Shown one piece after another: positions 35,652 through 45,076 of a DNA stretch of 64,000 nt (position 1 is its first letter; each line of letters begins with the position of its first letter). The notes below the pieces were generated by a model. The model worked only from the letters and a program-made list of their open reading frames with translations, searched no databases and was not told where the DNA came from. Source of the DNA: Marnyiella aurantia (lineage in GTDB: Bacteria > Bacteroidota > Bacteroidia > Flavobacteriales > Weeksellaceae); assembly GCF_014041915.1 (NCBI RefSeq), contig NZ_CP059472.1:2418001-2482000 (forward strand), read 5' to 3'. The position numbers were made by a program, and so were the translations under genes.

Positions 35652-36476
35652 TTAGTCAGCCTTTTTCGCTGTAATTTCAGCTTTCTGAATACGCCTGTAG
35701 GTACGGGCGCTCAGTCCAATGCTGAATTCAAAAAGTATCAGAAGCGGTATCGCGGCCATCATCATGCTGATGACATCTGCCGGAGTAATAACAGCTGCAA
35801 TCACCATGATGAGCACTATGGCATGTCGCCTGTAAGTCCTTAGGAATTTGGGTGTTAGGATTCCAATTGTTGTCAGGAAATAAACGATTACCGGGAACAG
35901 GAACACGATTCCCATGCCTAGTACAATCTGAAAAAACAGCGCGGTGTAATCAGAAAGGTCGTAAAGCGGCTCAATGATATCTGAAATCTTAAAGAGGACC
36001 GCGAAATTAATGGCGAAGGGCAGTATAAGATAGTATCCGCAAAGGATTCCGGTAAGAAACAGAATCCACACCGAGTTAATCAGCATCAGCGAATTGTTCT
36101 TTTCCTGTGGTCTGAGTGCCGGCGATATAAAGCGCCAAAGTTCCCACACGATATAGGGGAAGGCCAACACTACGCCGCCCAGAAATGAAACGGACATCAT
36201 GACATTAAACTGCTGGTAGAGCTTCTGTACACGGACTGGGAAATCATCCGGGAGTACCATGGCATCAACGCCACTGAATTGTCTGGACAATGAATTGATA
36301 ACTTTGAAAGTAGGGAAATCGTTTCGCACCGGACCAAAAAATACCTGGTCCATAATCCATTCAATATTGAATCCTACGATAAATGCACCAATGGCAATGG
36401 CAATGATGCATCTGATGAGGTGCCCACGCAGTTCGCCAATGTGTCCCATAAAGGACATGTCTTTTCCTTCGCTCAT
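35652..36476 (-). CDS. tatC: Sec-independent protein translocase TatC
   Basis: This 274-residue protein has the TatC start 'MGHIGELRGHLIRCI', six membrane helices and the conserved 'VLAFPYIVWELWRFISPAL' loop. It is the twin-arginine signal receptor in the inner membrane. Together with kdsD, 95 nt upstream on the same strand, and divergent recQ it forms a cluster often seen in Flavobacteriia. tatA/B genes are not in the window. Confidence 0.95.
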   Translation of the reverse strand: MSEGKDMSFMGHIGELRGHLIRCIIAIAIGAFIVGFNIEWIMDQVFFGPVRNDFPTFKVINSLSRQFSGVDAMVLPDDFPVRVQKLYQQFNVMMSVSFLGGVVLAFPYIVWELWRFISPALRPQEKNNSLMLINSVWILFLTGILCGYYLILPFAINFAVLFKISDIIEPLYDLSDYTALFFQIVLGMGIVFLFPVIVYFLTTIGILTPKFLRTYRRHAIVLIMVIAAVITPADVISMMMAAIPLLILFEFSIGLSARTYRRIQKAEITAKKAD

Positions 36477-36571
36477 TTTTTATGTTCCGGTTTGCAATAG
36501 GTAAAATCGGAAGCTGCAAAAATACTGATTTCTGCGCTATAATCGGAGGCTGGAGCCCGTGAATCCTGAGT

Positions 36572-37531
36572 CTAGTTTATGCCTTCATCAAGAAGTCTGT
36601 GAATGTCGATGATTCCGAAGTACTGACCGTTATCTGTGACGATAAGCTGGCCTATATTCCGCTCTTTCAGGATGGCCATGGCCATGCGGGCAAGTTCTTC
36701 TTTGTCGACGCTTTTTGGGTTGTGGCTCATGATTTCTTTGGCAGTGACTTTTGAGACATCTTCTTCACGCATCAGCATGCGGCGCAGGTCACCGTCAGTG
36801 ATGACACCTACAATTTCTTCCCCCTGGGTAACCACGGTAATACCGTGTGAGGAACCACTTACAGATATAATGATTTCGCGGATGTTAGAATCCTCACTAA
36901 CCTGGGGTTTCTGAGGCGACAGGAATTGCTTTACCCGCGCCGTAAGGTTTTTCCCCAGGCTGCCGCCGGGATGGAATTTGGCAAAATCCTGTTCGCGGAA
37001 GCCGCTGATTTCCATAAGGCAAACGGCAAGGGCATCACCAAGAGCCATCTGTACTGTAGTGGAGCTTGTAGGAGCGAGTTTTATCGGGCAGGCTTCCTTT
37101 TCTACCGAAGAATCGAGGATAACCTCGGAAAACTCTGCAAGTTTGGAATTTAGGTTACCGGTCATGCCAATGAGTGAGGCCGCATATTCTTTAAGGAACG
37201 GCAAAAGGTTCACGATTTCAGGTGAATTTCCACTGTTGGAAATGCATAATACCACGTCGCTTTTCTGGATAACGCCCAGATCGCCGTGTATGGCTTCCGA
37301 AGCATGAAGAAACTGAGCCGGCGTGCCTGTGGAATTAAGTGTAGCCACAATTTTATTTCCTACATGTGCAGATTTTCCTATTCCTACCACAATAAGTTTG
37401 CCTGTAGCAGAGTTTATAATCTCCACAGCCTTAAGGAATTGTTGGTCCAGACGGTTTTTAAGATTTTCGAGTTCCTGTATTTCAGTGGATACTGCTGCTT
37501 TGGCAATGTCGAGGATTTTTTCCGGATTCAT
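36572..37531 (-). CDS. kdsD: arabinose-5-phosphate isomerase (KpsF/GutQ/KdsD family)
   Basis: The 319-residue protein has an N-terminal SIS sugar-isomerase domain (about 1-190; 'VVGIGKSAHVGNKIVATLNSTG' in two halves, then 'CISNSGNSPEIVNLL') and a tandem CBS pair (about 200-319; 'GVITDGDLRRML'). It converts ribulose 5-phosphate to arabinose 5-phosphate for the Kdo of lipopolysaccharide. Architecture and length match KdsD. The CBS pair probably senses a nucleotide sugar or AMP. Confidence 0.92.
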   Translation of the reverse strand: MNPEKILDIAKAAVSTEIQELENLKNRLDQQFLKAVEIINSATGKLIVVGIGKSAHVGNKIVATLNSTGTPAQFLHASEAIHGDLGVIQKSDVVLCISNSGNSPEIVNLLPFLKEYAASLIGMTGNLNSKLAEFSEVILDSSVEKEACPIKLAPTSSTTVQMALGDALAVCLMEISGFREQDFAKFHPGGSLGKNLTARVKQFLSPQKPQVSEDSNIREIIISVSGSSHGITVVTQGEEIVGVITDGDLRRMLMREEDVSKVTAKEIMSHNPKSVDKEELARMAMAILKERNIGQLIVTDNGQYFGIIDIHRLLDEGIN

Positions 37532-37637
37532 TTTCAGAAATTAGATTGAAGATGTTATATGATAAATATCATTTAAAAATTGTTACCAGCAGTTTTTAAA
37601 AACAAACCTTATAAGGGAGTTTGTGATTTTAATTTGT

Positions 37638-37645
37638 TAACTTTG
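37638..37645 (+). promoter_or_regulatory. -7 element of recQ
   Basis: TAACTTTG lies 100 nt before the first ATG. The nearest TTG (37621-37623) is only 14 nt upstream, shorter than the usual 17-23. Confidence 0.45.
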
Positions 37646-37708
37646 GCTTAATTGCAAATTTAGAAAACTTTAGACGAATTACTCCGGCCAGATACAGGCG
37701 GATGTAGA

Positions 37709-37742
37709 AAGACCCGCAGAAATTGAACTTCACTGCGGTCTT
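37709..37742 (+). promoter_or_regulatory. leader hairpin touching the recQ start
   Basis: Arms 37709-37719 and 37733-37742 pair fully apart from one bulged C. The stem ends 3 nt before the ATG at 37746, where a ribosome would bind. It may limit initiation there and favour the second ATG at 37758. No U tract follows, so it is not a terminator. Confidence 0.4.
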
Positions 37743-37745
37743 AAA

Positions 37746-39962
37746 ATGAATTATAAGATGAAAACAACTTCCGCCGAATTATCAGGCGAGCTTAAAAAAT
37801 ATTTCGGCTTTTCAAAATTTAAAGGCCAGCAGAAAGAGATCATTACTACCTTACTTGGTGGAAATGATGTTTTTGTGCTCATGCCTACGGGTGGTGGGAA
37901 ATCCCTTTGCTACCAACTGCCCGCCCTTATTTCAGAGGGGACTGCAATTGTAGTTTCACCACTGATCGCATTAATGAAAAATCAGGTAGATGCCGTGAAC
38001 GGGCTTTCTTCTGATCCGGGTGTAGCACATGTCCTGAATTCTTCACTGAACAAGACCCAGACCAAGCAGGTCTTTGACGATATCACTGCCGGGCGCACCA
38101 AATTATTATATGTGGCGCCGGAATCGCTCATCAAGGAAGAATATCTTGATTTCCTGAAACAGGTTAAGATTTCCTTCGTAGCAATTGATGAGGCTCACTG
38201 TATTTCCGAATGGGGACATGATTTCCGGCCTGAATACCGCAATCTGAAGCTTATCATCGATAAAATCGCCGATGTACCGGTAATTGCACTTACTGCTACC
38301 GCCACACCTAAGGTACAGGACGATATCCAGAAAACTCTGGGTATGAATGACGCCAAAGTATATAAAGAAAGCTTCAACAGACCTAATCTCTTTTATGAAG
38401 TACGCCCAAAGGTTAACATTGACAAGGAGATCGTTCGCTTTATTAACCAGCATAAAGGAAAATCCGGTATCGTTTACTGTCTCAGCCGACGTAAAGTGGA
38501 GGAGTTTGCACAGTTGCTTCAGGTAAACGGCATCAATGCCCTCCCATATCATGCAGGTCTGGACCAGAAAACCAGGGTTGCCAATCAGGATAAGTTCCTG
38601 ATGGAGGAGGCCGACGTCATCGTGGCTACCATTGCATTCGGAATGGGTATAGACAAACCGGACGTGCGCTTCGTGATTCATTACGATATTCCAAAGTCGC
38701 TGGAGAGTTATTATCAGGAAACCGGACGTGCCGGACGGGACGGTGGCGAGGGAATCTGCCTTGCTTTCTACGATCCCAAAGATATTGAGAAACTTGAAAA
38801 ATTCCTGGCGCAAAAACCTGTTTCAGAACGTGAGATCGGTCTGCAGCTGCTGAATGAGGTCGTAGGCTATGTAGAAACATCCATGAGCCGCCGCCAGTAC
38901 ATACTTCATTATTTCGGCGAAAAATTTGACCCCATAAACGGCGACGGAGCGCAAATGTGCGATAATTCCGTAAATCCACCCAAGCTGGTGGATGCCACAG
39001 CTGAGTTGAACATGGTTCTTGAAATGGTAAAGGAACTTGATGAAAAATTTAAGACCAAAGACCTTATCTCCGTTATTGTAGGTAAGGAGAATTCGGTAAC
39101 AAAATCCTATAAACTGGAGTCTGTCAGTCATTTCGGCTTAGGTAAGGACAGACCGGAGAATTTCTGGAAATCCATCATCCGTCAGGCTACGGTGCAGAAT
39201 TATCTTCAGAAAGATATTGAAACCTACGGTGTACTGAAGGTGACATTGAAAGGACTGAACATGATAGAAGGTAAGGATACCGAACCCTTCCACATCGCCG
39301 AAGACCGGCAGTACGACCTGGCGCAGACCAAAGCTGACTCAGACCAGATGCAGGGTCAGCAGAGCGGCGGCTTGGATCAGAACCTGTTCGCCCAGCTCAA
39401 GGATCTGCGTAAAACAGTCGCAAAAAAACACGGAATTCCACCTTACACGGTATTCATGGATCCCAGTCTGGAAGATATGACCGTGCAGTATCCTGTAAAG
39501 ATTGAGGAAATAGGTAAGATTTACGGTGTAGGCGAGGGCAAGGCTAAAAAATACGGAAAAGAGTTCGCTGATTTCATCAGCCGTTATGTAGAGGAAAATA
39601 ACATTGAGCGCACTCAGGACATGGTGATCAAGCAAGTGGCCAATAAGTCCTCACATAAAGTGTTCATCATCCAGAGTACTGATAAGAAAATTGATCTGGA
39701 AGATATTGCCAAAGCCAAGAACCTCAGTATGCACGACCTGCTGAAGGAAATGGAAAGCATCGTTTATCAGGGTACCAAACTTAAGATTGACTATTATATC
39801 GACGAGAATTTTGATGAGGATATCGTGGAGGAATTCATGGATTTTATGAAAGGTTCCGAAAGCGACAGTATGAAGGTTTTGCTGAATGAATTTGGTGATG
39901 ACCTCAGTGACGATGAGGTTCGCATCCTCCGCATCAAGTTTATATCTGATGTAGCCAATTAA
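37746..39962 (+). CDS. recQ: ATP-dependent DNA helicase RecQ, zinc site degenerate
   Basis: The 738-residue helicase has 'FKGQQKEII', Walker A '[15 protein letters not shown]' (46-60), the DEAH box in '[18 protein letters not shown]', and '[10 protein letters not shown]' (motif VI). The RQC region lacks the zinc-binding set: the first Cys of the family is Ser381 ('[12 protein letters not shown]'), and of the three clustered cysteines only Cys405 remains ('AQMCDNS'). An HRDC domain follows. It unwinds DNA in recombination and fork repair. Either ATG (37746 or 37758) could be the start. It is divergent from kdsD. Confidence 0.93.
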   Translation: MNYKMKTTSAELSGELKKYFGFSKFKGQQKEIITTLLGGNDVFVLMPTGGGKSLCYQLPALISEGTAIVVSPLIALMKNQVDAVNGLSSDPGVAHVLNSSLNKTQTKQVFDDITAGRTKLLYVAPESLIKEEYLDFLKQVKISFVAIDEAHCISEWGHDFRPEYRNLKLIIDKIADVPVIALTATATPKVQDDIQKTLGMNDAKVYKESFNRPNLFYEVRPKVNIDKEIVRFINQHKGKSGIVYCLSRRKVEEFAQLLQVNGINALPYHAGLDQKTRVANQDKFLMEEADVIVATIAFGMGIDKPDVRFVIHYDIPKSLESYYQETGRAGRDGGEGICLAFYDPKDIEKLEKFLAQKPVSEREIGLQLLNEVVGYVETSMSRRQYILHYFGEKFDPINGDGAQMCDNSVNPPKLVDATAELNMVLEMVKELDEKFKTKDLISVIVGKENSVTKSYKLESVSHFGLGKDRPENFWKSIIRQATVQNYLQKDIETYGVLKVTLKGLNMIEGKDTEPFHIAEDRQYDLAQTKADSDQMQGQQSGGLDQNLFAQLKDLRKTVAKKHGIPPYTVFMDPSLEDMTVQYPVKIEEIGKIYGVGEGKAKKYGKEFADFISRYVEENNIERTQDMVIKQVANKSSHKVFIIQSTDKKIDLEDIAKAKNLSMHDLLKEMESIVYQGTKLKIDYYIDENFDEDIVEEFMDFMKGSESDSMKVLLNEFGDDLSDDEVRILRIKFISDVAN

Positions 39963-39995
39963 TGTGCGCGGCTTCCAGTGGAAGACAAAAAATTT

Positions 39996-40027
39996 ATTCC
40001 GGTATCCCATGGCTGCCGGAATTTTTT
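39996..40027 (+). terminator. intrinsic terminator after recQ
   Basis: ATTCCGG (39996-40002) and CCGGAAT (40016-40022) with a 13-nt loop, followed by TTTTTAC. Confidence 0.75.
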
Positions 40028-40096
40028 ACTTTTGAATTAGCATCTCCTGCATTTGTTAATTGTGCGTAACCGTACAGTTTTGCTTCAAAATTTTCG

Positions 40097-40104
40097 TAAT
40101 TTTG
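40097..40104 (+). promoter_or_regulatory. -7 element of lpdA
   Basis: TAATTTTG, 35 nt before the ATG at 40140. The nearest TTG is 14 nt upstream, so the -33 element is uncertain. Confidence 0.5.
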
Positions 40105-40139
40105 TGCCACTTAATTTTTAATTATCAAATCAAAATAAA

Positions 40140-41543
40140 ATGAGTCAATTTGATGTTACCGTTATCGGTTCAGGTCCCGGTGGTTATGTTGCGGCAATCC
40201 GTTGCGCACAATTGGGTTTTAAAACCGCGATCATTGAGAAATATCCAACTATGGGCGGTACCTGCCTTAACGTAGGATGTATTCCTTCCAAAGCGCTCCT
40301 GGACAGTTCAGAACATTTTGAAAACGCAAAACATAATTTTGCATCCCACGGAATCATCATCGATGAGCCTAAAGCTGATCTTGCAAGGATGATCGAGAGA
40401 AAAAATGAAGTAGTGGAGCAAACAACCAAAGGAATCAACTTCCTGATGGACAAAAACAAAATCACCGTATTTGAAGGTGTGGGAAGTTTTGAATCCGCGA
40501 CTCAGATCAAAATTACCAAGAATGACGGTTCGTCAGAAACCGTCGACTCAAAATATACAATCATTGCAACCGGTTCCAAGCCAAGTTCACTTCCGTTTAT
40601 CACTTTGGATAAGGAAAGAGTAATCACTTCTACAGAAGCTTTGGAACTGAAGGAAATTCCGAAACACCTTGTGGTAATCGGTGGCGGTGTAATCGGACTG
40701 GAACTGGGTTCTGTTTATAAGAGATTAGGCTCAGAAGTTACTGTTGTGGAGTTTATGGATAAGATTATCCCTACAATGGATGGAGCTTTGTCCAAGGAGC
40801 TTAACAAAGTACTAAGGAAGCAGGGTATGAAATTCATGCTTTCCACTGCGGTACAGGCTGTTGAAAGAAATGGTGACACTGTAAAAGTGACTGCTAAAGA
40901 TAAGAAAGGTGCCGAGGTTGTTGTGGAAGGCGATTACGTTTTGGTTTCCGTGGGCAGAAGACCTTATACCGACGGTCTTGCACTGGAGAAAGCCGGTGTT
41001 GATATGGACGAAAGAGGCCGCGTGAAGACGAATGAGCACCTGCAGACCAACGTTTCCAATATTTACGCAATCGGTGATGTAGTTGCCGGAGCCATGCTGG
41101 CCCATAAAGCATCTGAAGAAGGTGTACTTGTAGCCGAGCAGATTGCCGGACAGAAACCGCACATTAACTATAACCTCATTCCTGGCGTAGTTTATACCTG
41201 GCCGGAAGTTGCCGCAGTTGGTAAGACTGAGGAGCAGCTTAAAGAAGAAGGTGTAGCTGTTAAGGTAGGTAATTTCCCAATGCGTGCTTTGGGTAGAAGC
41301 CGTGCTTCTGGCGATATTGATGGTTTTGTTAAAATCATTGCGGACGAAAAGACAGATGAGGTTCTGGGAGTTCATATGATTGGTGCCAGAGCGGCTGACA
41401 TGATCGCTGCTGCTGTAACTGCCATGGAATACCGCGCAAGTGCTGAAGATATTGCAAGAATGTCTCACGCGCACCCAACATTTGCTGAAGCCATTAAGGA
41501 AGCGGCACTGGATGCTACGGCAAAAATTGCCATCCACATGTAA
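40140..41543 (+). CDS. lpdA: dihydrolipoyl dehydrogenase
   Basis: This 467-residue flavoprotein is the E3 subunit of the 2-oxoacid dehydrogenase and glycine-cleavage complexes; it reoxidises lipoyl groups with NAD+. It has the FAD motif 'VIGSGPGGYVAAIRC', the redox disulfide Cys42/Cys47 in 'GGTCLNVGCIPSK', 'VVIGGGVIGLELGSVY' for NAD, and the terminal 'HAHPTFAEAIKEA' with the base histidine. It stands alone, without E1/E2 genes, between its own promoter and a strong terminator. Confidence 0.95.
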   Translation: MSQFDVTVIGSGPGGYVAAIRCAQLGFKTAIIEKYPTMGGTCLNVGCIPSKALLDSSEHFENAKHNFASHGIIIDEPKADLARMIERKNEVVEQTTKGINFLMDKNKITVFEGVGSFESATQIKITKNDGSSETVDSKYTIIATGSKPSSLPFITLDKERVITSTEALELKEIPKHLVVIGGGVIGLELGSVYKRLGSEVTVVEFMDKIIPTMDGALSKELNKVLRKQGMKFMLSTAVQAVERNGDTVKVTAKDKKGAEVVVEGDYVLVSVGRRPYTDGLALEKAGVDMDERGRVKTNEHLQTNVSNIYAIGDVVAGAMLAHKASEEGVLVAEQIAGQKPHINYNLIPGVVYTWPEVAAVGKTEEQLKEEGVAVKVGNFPMRALGRSRASGDIDGFVKIIADEKTDEVLGVHMIGARAADMIAAAVTAMEYRASAEDIARMSHAHPTFAEAIKEAALDATAKIAIHM

Positions 41544-41577
41544 TCGTAGGCTGATCAGTCGGTAATAAAATAAGTAA

Positions 41578-41614
41578 ATCTGTCTCAATACTTTATTGAG
41601 GCAGATTTTTCTTT
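41578..41614 (+). terminator. intrinsic terminator after lpdA
   Basis: Thirteen-base arms (41578-41590 and 41594-41606, one G-U pair) with a 3-nt loop, followed by TTTTTCTTTT. Confidence 0.9.
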
Positions 41615-41646
41615 TAGATTAATGAATTTTAGACCTACAAATACGT

Positions 41647-41990
41647 ATCTGCTTAATCCGTGCTATCTGCGGGAACAATAGATCTGCGATAATCTGTGTG
41701 AAATATACAGCTCACAGATTATACAGATGTACACAGATGAAAATCTGCGTAATCAGTGCTATCTGCGGGAATCCGGAAGAATAGATCTGCGATAATCTGC
41801 GTGCAATATGCAGCTCACAAATTATACAGATTTACACAGATGAAAAGCTGCCTAATCAGTACTATCTGCGGGAATCCGGAAGATAGATCTGCGATAATCT
41901 GCGTGAAATATACAGTTCACAGAAAAATCTGCTTAAACAGCGATATCTGCGGAATAATAAATAAATATCTGCGTGAATCAGCGTGAACCA
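41647..41990. repeat. tandem direct repeats of about 100 bp, four copies, decaying
   Basis: The 0.4 kb between lpdA and the radical SAM gene is a tandem array. Units begin with ATCTGCGTAATCAGTGCTAT or a variant at 41647, 41743, 41846 and 41927. The first two are 96 and 103 bp; the third lacks the ATTATACAGATTTACACAGA part (81 bp), and the fourth is degenerate. Smaller words (ATCTGCG, TACAGAT, CACAGAT) recur inside each unit. No gene is supported here: a 76-codon reading frame runs through the units but is only repeat sequence. A related unit occurs near 62.6 kb. Confidence 0.85.
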
Positions 41991-42030
41991 GACAGCATTT
42001 AACATTTAAGATCTCGAGTAGGCAAACTGG

Positions 42031-44226
42031 TTATAGCTGCAAAATAATACCGTTTTGTTTTAGCTTTTGAATAGGCTTTGAAAACCAGAACAGTTCAAAA
42101 TCCTCAAATTCCATTTCAAAACTGTTTTTCAGTTCCGCCAATGTTGTCTTGCGTGCATTTTCAATGGAATATTCGCCAATGATCTTCGTCAGCCAGTCCG
42201 CTTTTTCGGTTTCCAGTTCAATTTTAACAATATTGGTTTTCAAATGGAAAGTGAGCTGCGTGAATGAGGTTGAATTTCCTTTTTTTGTTTTGACGAAATA
42301 TTCTGAAACAAAATTTTTGATAGAGAAAACCACCTTTGAATTACCTTTAAATATAAAATTCTCCTCCTGCACAAGGCAGTCGTGAATGTAGTTGGGGGAG
42401 ATGGTTGTGTTCGGAATCTTAAAACCGAACCATTCACGAAGCGGAATGTCGAAATTAATTCCGTGCATGTAGTTGAAAAGTGATTTTTTCAGTCCCGCAC
42501 TGAAACGGCTGTGGTCTATACCTGTACTGTCAGTGAACTGAACATCATTGTTCGCAAACTGTATGTCTGCAATAATAGGCCGTACACCAAATTCTTCTGG
42601 ATTTTGGCCCACCGGCGAATGTGCTGTCATGGCGAACTGATGCCAGAACCCACTCTGTACAATGCCCATTTCAAACAGCTGACGAACCATTTCAAGCGAG
42701 TCAACAGTTTCCTGTATGGTTTGTGTTGGGTAGCCGTACATAAGGTAGGAATGAACCATAATTCCGGCTTCGGTGAAGTTTCGCGTCACCTTCGCTACCT
42801 GTTCTACCGAAACTCCTTTATCTATAAGTTTCAGCAGGCGGTCGCTGGCTACTTCCAAACCTCCGGAAACGGCAATGCAGCCTGAAAGTTTCAGCAGATA
42901 ACAAAGGTCAGAAGTGAAACTTTTCTCAAACCTGATGTTGGTCCACCAGGTTACAACCAGTTTCCGTCTCAGGATTTCCAGCGCTACTTCCCGCATAAGT
43001 GCCGGTGGAGCAGCTTCATCAACAAAATGAAAGCCCGATTCCCCGGTCTCCGAAATAAGGGTTTCCATACGGTCTACCAGGATTTTCGCTGAAACAGGCT
43101 CGTAGGTCTTTATATAATCCAGTGAAATATCGCAGAAGGTACATTTGCCCCAGTAACAGCCGTGTGCCATTGTAAGTTTATTCCACCGCCCGTCACTCCA
43201 CAGGCTGTGCATCGGGTTAGCTACTTCAATGACTGAAATATATCTTTCCAGCAGCAGGTCACTATAGTCAGGTGTGCCGGTAAATGCCATTTTATAATCC
43301 GGGCGCGGCGAGTTATTCAGGTACACCACTTCGCCGTTCCTCATTAAAAATGTCCTTTTAAGTTCCGGTTCAGAATCATGGTTCTCTCCGTAAACCTGGG
43401 CATGAAGCAGCTCAACGGGCAGTTCGCCGTCGTCCAGTGTAATAAAGTCAAAGAATTCAAATACTCTGGCATCTTTCAGTTCGCGGAGTTCAGTATTGGG
43501 GAAGCCGCCACCCATTGCGGTCTTAATATGGGGATAGTATTGTCTGATGAATTTTGCTGCCCGGAATGCCGAATACAGGTTTCCCGGAAACGGCACAGAA
43601 AAGCATACCAGTTTTGGCTTTACGGCTTCGATTTTCTCCTGAAGAATTTTTAAGGTAAAGTGGTCTGTGAAAGTTGGAGCATCCTGCAGCTTCGCATAAA
43701 GTTCATCAAATGAGTTTGCACTTTGTCCGATCCTTTCTGCGTAGCGGCTGAAACCAAAATCAGGGTCAATGTTTTCAACGATATAGTCGGAAAGATCCTC
43801 CAGATAGAGCGTGGCCAGATGTTTCGCTTTGTCCTGTAAACCCATGTTCCCGAAGGCATATTCCAGATCATCCAGCTGATTGAAACGGAACGCCTCCGGC
43901 AGGAAATTCATTGTGCAGATTTGTCTGGCGAGTGTAGGATTGCTGTTTTGAAGAAAAAGAATCACCTGATCGATAGTATTAACATACTCATCGCGCATCG
44001 CAAAAATCCGACTGCTGTTTTCTGAGAGAGCGGATACATCACTAACACCTTCAAACACTTTCGCCAGTCCGTCCTTTGAAAAAAGCTCAAGAATCACCTC
44101 TATACCCAAGTCCATCTGAAATGAGCAGATGTTTTTTGTGTTCAGGAATCCCTTCAGATAGGCTGTGGCGGGGTAAGGCGTGTTCAGCTGGGTAAAAGGG
44201 GGAGTGATTAAGAGAAGATCTTTCAA
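42031..44226 (-). CDS. B12-binding-type radical SAM protein, unknown substrate
   Basis: This 731-residue protein has an N-terminal part with a B12-domain-like Rossmann region (about 205-265, 'KPKLVCFSVPFPGN', 'TAMGGGFPN') and a radical SAM barrel whose iron-sulfur cysteines are Cys357, Cys362 and Cys365 in 'HGCYWGKCTFCD', a CX4CX2C spacing. Further on come 'SGGLEVASDRLL' and 'YLMYGYPTQT'. The C-terminal 150 residues match nothing I know. The TTG at 44226 is chosen because 'KDLLLITPPFTQLNTPYPAT' is the family start and a -7 element lies 12 nt before it. No precursor peptide or partner is visible. Confidence 0.78.
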   Translation of the reverse strand: MKDLLLITPPFTQLNTPYPATAYLKGFLNTKNICSFQMDLGIEVILELFSKDGLAKVFEGVSDVSALSENSSRIFAMRDEYVNTIDQVILFLQNSNPTLARQICTMNFLPEAFRFNQLDDLEYAFGNMGLQDKAKHLATLYLEDLSDYIVENIDPDFGFSRYAERIGQSANSFDELYAKLQDAPTFTDHFTLKILQEKIEAVKPKLVCFSVPFPGNLYSAFRAAKFIRQYYPHIKTAMGGGFPNTELRELKDARVFEFFDFITLDDGELPVELLHAQVYGENHDSEPELKRTFLMRNGEVVYLNNSPRPDYKMAFTGTPDYSDLLLERYISVIEVANPMHSLWSDGRWNKLTMAHGCYWGKCTFCDISLDYIKTYEPVSAKILVDRMETLISETGESGFHFVDEAAPPALMREVALEILRRKLVVTWWTNIRFEKSFTSDLCYLLKLSGCIAVSGGLEVASDRLLKLIDKGVSVEQVAKVTRNFTEAGIMVHSYLMYGYPTQTIQETVDSLEMVRQLFEMGIVQSGFWHQFAMTAHSPVGQNPEEFGVRPIIADIQFANNDVQFTDSTGIDHSRFSAGLKKSLFNYMHGINFDIPLREWFGFKIPNTTISPNYIHDCLVQEENFIFKGNSKVVFSIKNFVSEYFVKTKKGNSTSFTQLTFHLKTNIVKIELETEKADWLTKIIGEYSIENARKTTLAELKNSFEMEFEDFELFWFSKPIQKLKQNGIILQL

Positions 44227-44238
44227 GAATATTTTTTG

Positions 44239-44246
44239 CAAATTTA
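44239..44246 (-). promoter_or_regulatory. -7 element of the radical SAM gene
   Basis: Minus-strand TAAATTTG (44246 to 44239), 12 nt before the TTG start, implying a leader of about 8 nt. Confidence 0.5.
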
Positions 44247-44379
44247 TTGAAATATTGACAATACTACCAGCGTTTAACGGGACGCCGTACAATATGTATT
44301 GCTTCCTTGTGAACGCTGTATAAATCTGATTTCATTTAGAATCAGAATTTTCCTTAGATTTACTGAAAGCAAGACTGAA

Positions 44380-44574
44380 ATGAACTCAACAGAACCTTCA
44401 ATTATAAAGAACGGCGATCAGTGCCGGGTGACCGGAGGTACACATAAGGGGAAATCCGGTAGTGTGCAGGATTCCAATGTCAGTAAAACAGGTCAGTTAA
44501 CAATTACTGTTGTACAGGATAGTGGGGTCCGTTTCAAAACTTTGGCAAAAAATGTTGAGTCAGTTCTAAAATGA
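44380..44574 (+). CDS. small KOW-motif protein
   Basis: The 64-residue product has a KOW motif, 'GDQCRVTGGTHKGKSGSV', like that in ribosomal protein L24 and NusG, and little else. KOW domains bind RNA or ribosomes. The ATG at 44380 gives just the domain; the frame open from 44299 would add an unrelated hydrophobic stretch. A hemerythrin gene follows 49 nt later on the same strand. The role is unknown; a small RNA- or ribosome-binding protein is likely. Confidence 0.7.
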   Translation: MNSTEPSIIKNGDQCRVTGGTHKGKSGSVQDSNVSKTGQLTITVVQDSGVRFKTLAKNVESVLK

Positions 44575-44623
44575 CCTGTTAAGCCGTTCTGCTGATGACT
44601 GTACCGAATTAAAGAAAATAAAA

Positions 44624-45076
44624 ATGAAAAGAAATTCCAATATCGTCCCGCTGTCCCGTGATCATCATTTCGGTCTCCTGTGCAGCTGGAAAATCCGTCA
44701 GGGACTAAGCAAAAAGATTGACCCAAAGCGCATTTCCGTTTATCTGGATTATTTTTGGAACACTCACCTCAAAACTCATTTTAAGGAGGAGGAGGAAGTG
44801 CTTTTCATTAAAAGAGAAGATGCGCTTACAATGAAGGCTTTGGATGAGCACAGGCAAATTGAACACCTGGTAAACCGTATTACGGATGATCCCCGGGAAA
44901 CTCTCCTGATGGAATTTTCGGAACTTCTTCAGGAGCACATCCGTTTTGAGGAGAGGGTTTTGTTTCCTCATTTTGAAACTATTCTCACTGAACCCGAACT
45001 CGCGGAAGTAGGCAAACAGCTGGACCTTATTCATCAACCTCAAACCGATGGTTATAAAGATGAGTTCTGGCGCTGA
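44624..45076 (+). CDS. hemerythrin HHE-domain protein
   Basis: This 150-residue four-helix protein has the metal-ligand pattern of HHE proteins: 'SRDHHFGLL' near the start, 'HLKTHFKEEEEVLF' in helix 2, 'LDEHRQIEHLV' in helix 3 and 'LQEHIRFEERVLFPHFE' in helix 4. Such proteins bind a di-iron centre and handle oxygen, nitric oxide or iron. It is probably cytoplasmic. No fusion to a regulatory domain is seen. Confidence 0.85.
   Translation: MKRNSNIVPLSRDHHFGLLCSWKIRQGLSKKIDPKRISVYLDYFWNTHLKTHFKEEEEVLFIKREDALTMKALDEHRQIEHLVNRITDDPRETLLMEFSELLQEHIRFEERVLFPHFETILTEPELAEVGKQLDLIHQPQTDGYKDEFWR

Noticed and set aside
38106-38813. 235-codon minus-strand ORF antisense to recQ
   Set aside because: Lies within the helicase core of recQ. 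No promoter or homology.
40812-41588. 258-codon minus-strand ORF antisense to lpdA
   Set aside because: Overlaps the well-conserved lpdA and its terminator, and the translation matches no family.
41756-41986. 76-codon plus-strand ORF in the repeat block
   Set aside because: It is read entirely from the tandem repeat units, and its protein is the repeat translated (AIICV... twice). No start signal or family supports it.
41647-41990. CRISPR array
   Set aside because: Units are about 80-100 bp, contiguous and alike along their whole length. There are no short exact repeats with unique spacers, and no cas gene in the window.
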